This document shows positions 6,147 to 6,316 of a stretch of DNA of 6,316 nucleotides, piece by piece. The notes below the pieces were generated by a model that was given only the letters and a program-made list of their open reading frames with translations, had not been told where the DNA came from and made no database searches. This stretch comes from Bacillota bacterium (lineage in GTDB: Bacteria; Bacillota_A; Clostridia; Peptostreptococcales; Anaerovoracaceae). Where the stretch lies: the NCBI GenBank assembly GCA_017547345.1, contig JAFYPY010000111.1:1-6316 (forward strand), written 5' to 3'. A program made the position numbers and the translations under genes. The stretch's first letter is position 1. The number at the start of each line of letters is the position of its first letter.

Positions 6147-6316
6147 CTAAAGCAACCCAAAATATGATTTCATAACGACTACACAGTTTAATATAGCGTG
6201 CATTGTCATGGATAACGCCAAATTATCTTTCTTCACATACATGTATCCAAAAGCTAGTCCCATTACAATTGCATTGAAAATCAGAGAAATGCTCGTAAAA
6301 TGAAGTATTCCAAATA
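6147..6316 (-). CDS. CPBP family intramembrane metalloprotease (C-terminal 55 residues only)
   Basis: An open frame enters from the right edge (first whole codon at 6314) and stops with TAG at 6149-6147. The visible 55 residues carry two of the three conserved CPBP (CAAX protease and bacteriocin-processing, Abi) motifs: FGILH (FxxxH, start of the fragment) and HAILN (HxxxN, about residues 39-43). Between them is a hydrophobic helix with the family-typical GLAFGYMYVKKDNLALS stretch. The EExxxR motif would lie upstream, outside the window. Members are multi-pass membrane proteins; some process prenylated proteins or peptides, some give bacteriocin self-immunity, and most are uncharacterised. 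It precedes the M20 dipeptidase gene by 27 nt without a terminator, suggesting one transcript. Confidence 0.82.
   Translation of the reverse strand, partial: FGILHFTSISLIFNAIVMGLAFGYMYVKKDNLALSMTMHAILNCVVVMKSYFGLL

Noticed and set aside
1..6316. Mobile element, phage, CRISPR or toxin-antitoxin signature
   Set aside because: No transposase, integrase, terminal inverted repeats, spaced direct-repeat array or small toxin-antitoxin gene pair could be seen.

Overview
The window looks like chromosomal DNA of a low-GC, Gram-positive anaerobe of the class Clostridia, probably Lachnospiraceae or a close relative (inference). The signs are strong GGAGG ribosome binding sites, near-consensus sigma-A promoters, AT-rich codon use, a PepV/Sapep-type M20 dipeptidase, a DUF1653 protein and a secreted protein ending in a beta module common in gut clostridial surface proteins. 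No rRNA, tRNA, CRISPR array, insertion sequence or phage gene is visible.

Layout. (1) Positions 1-2004, minus strand: the first 668 codons of a large secreted protein, running off the left edge. It has its own promoter at 2058-2087. (2) Positions 2126-3844, minus strand: a two-gene ABC exporter operon (ATPase, then a six-helix permease 2 nt downstream) that ends at a clear intrinsic terminator. Its promoter has an unusually long 19-bp spacer, as in MerR-controlled promoters. (3) Positions 3911-4466, plus strand: a divergently transcribed small membrane protein with a very acidic cytoplasmic tail. Its -35 box lies only 8 bp from that of the ABC operon. (4) Positions 4501-4525: a hairpin that can serve as a terminator for both converging units. 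(5) Positions 4541-6316, minus strand: a compact operon of a CPBP-family membrane protease (3' end only), an M20 dipeptidase and a DUF1653 protein.

The ABC ATPase and permease almost certainly form one exporter. The acidic membrane protein shares their control region and may be functionally tied to them, but that is only inferred from position. The CPBP-M20-DUF1653 unit appears co-transcribed; a shared function is not evident. Nothing here is clearly a new multi-gene system. The parts least explained by known families are the secreted protein, the acidic-tail membrane protein and the divergent promoter region.
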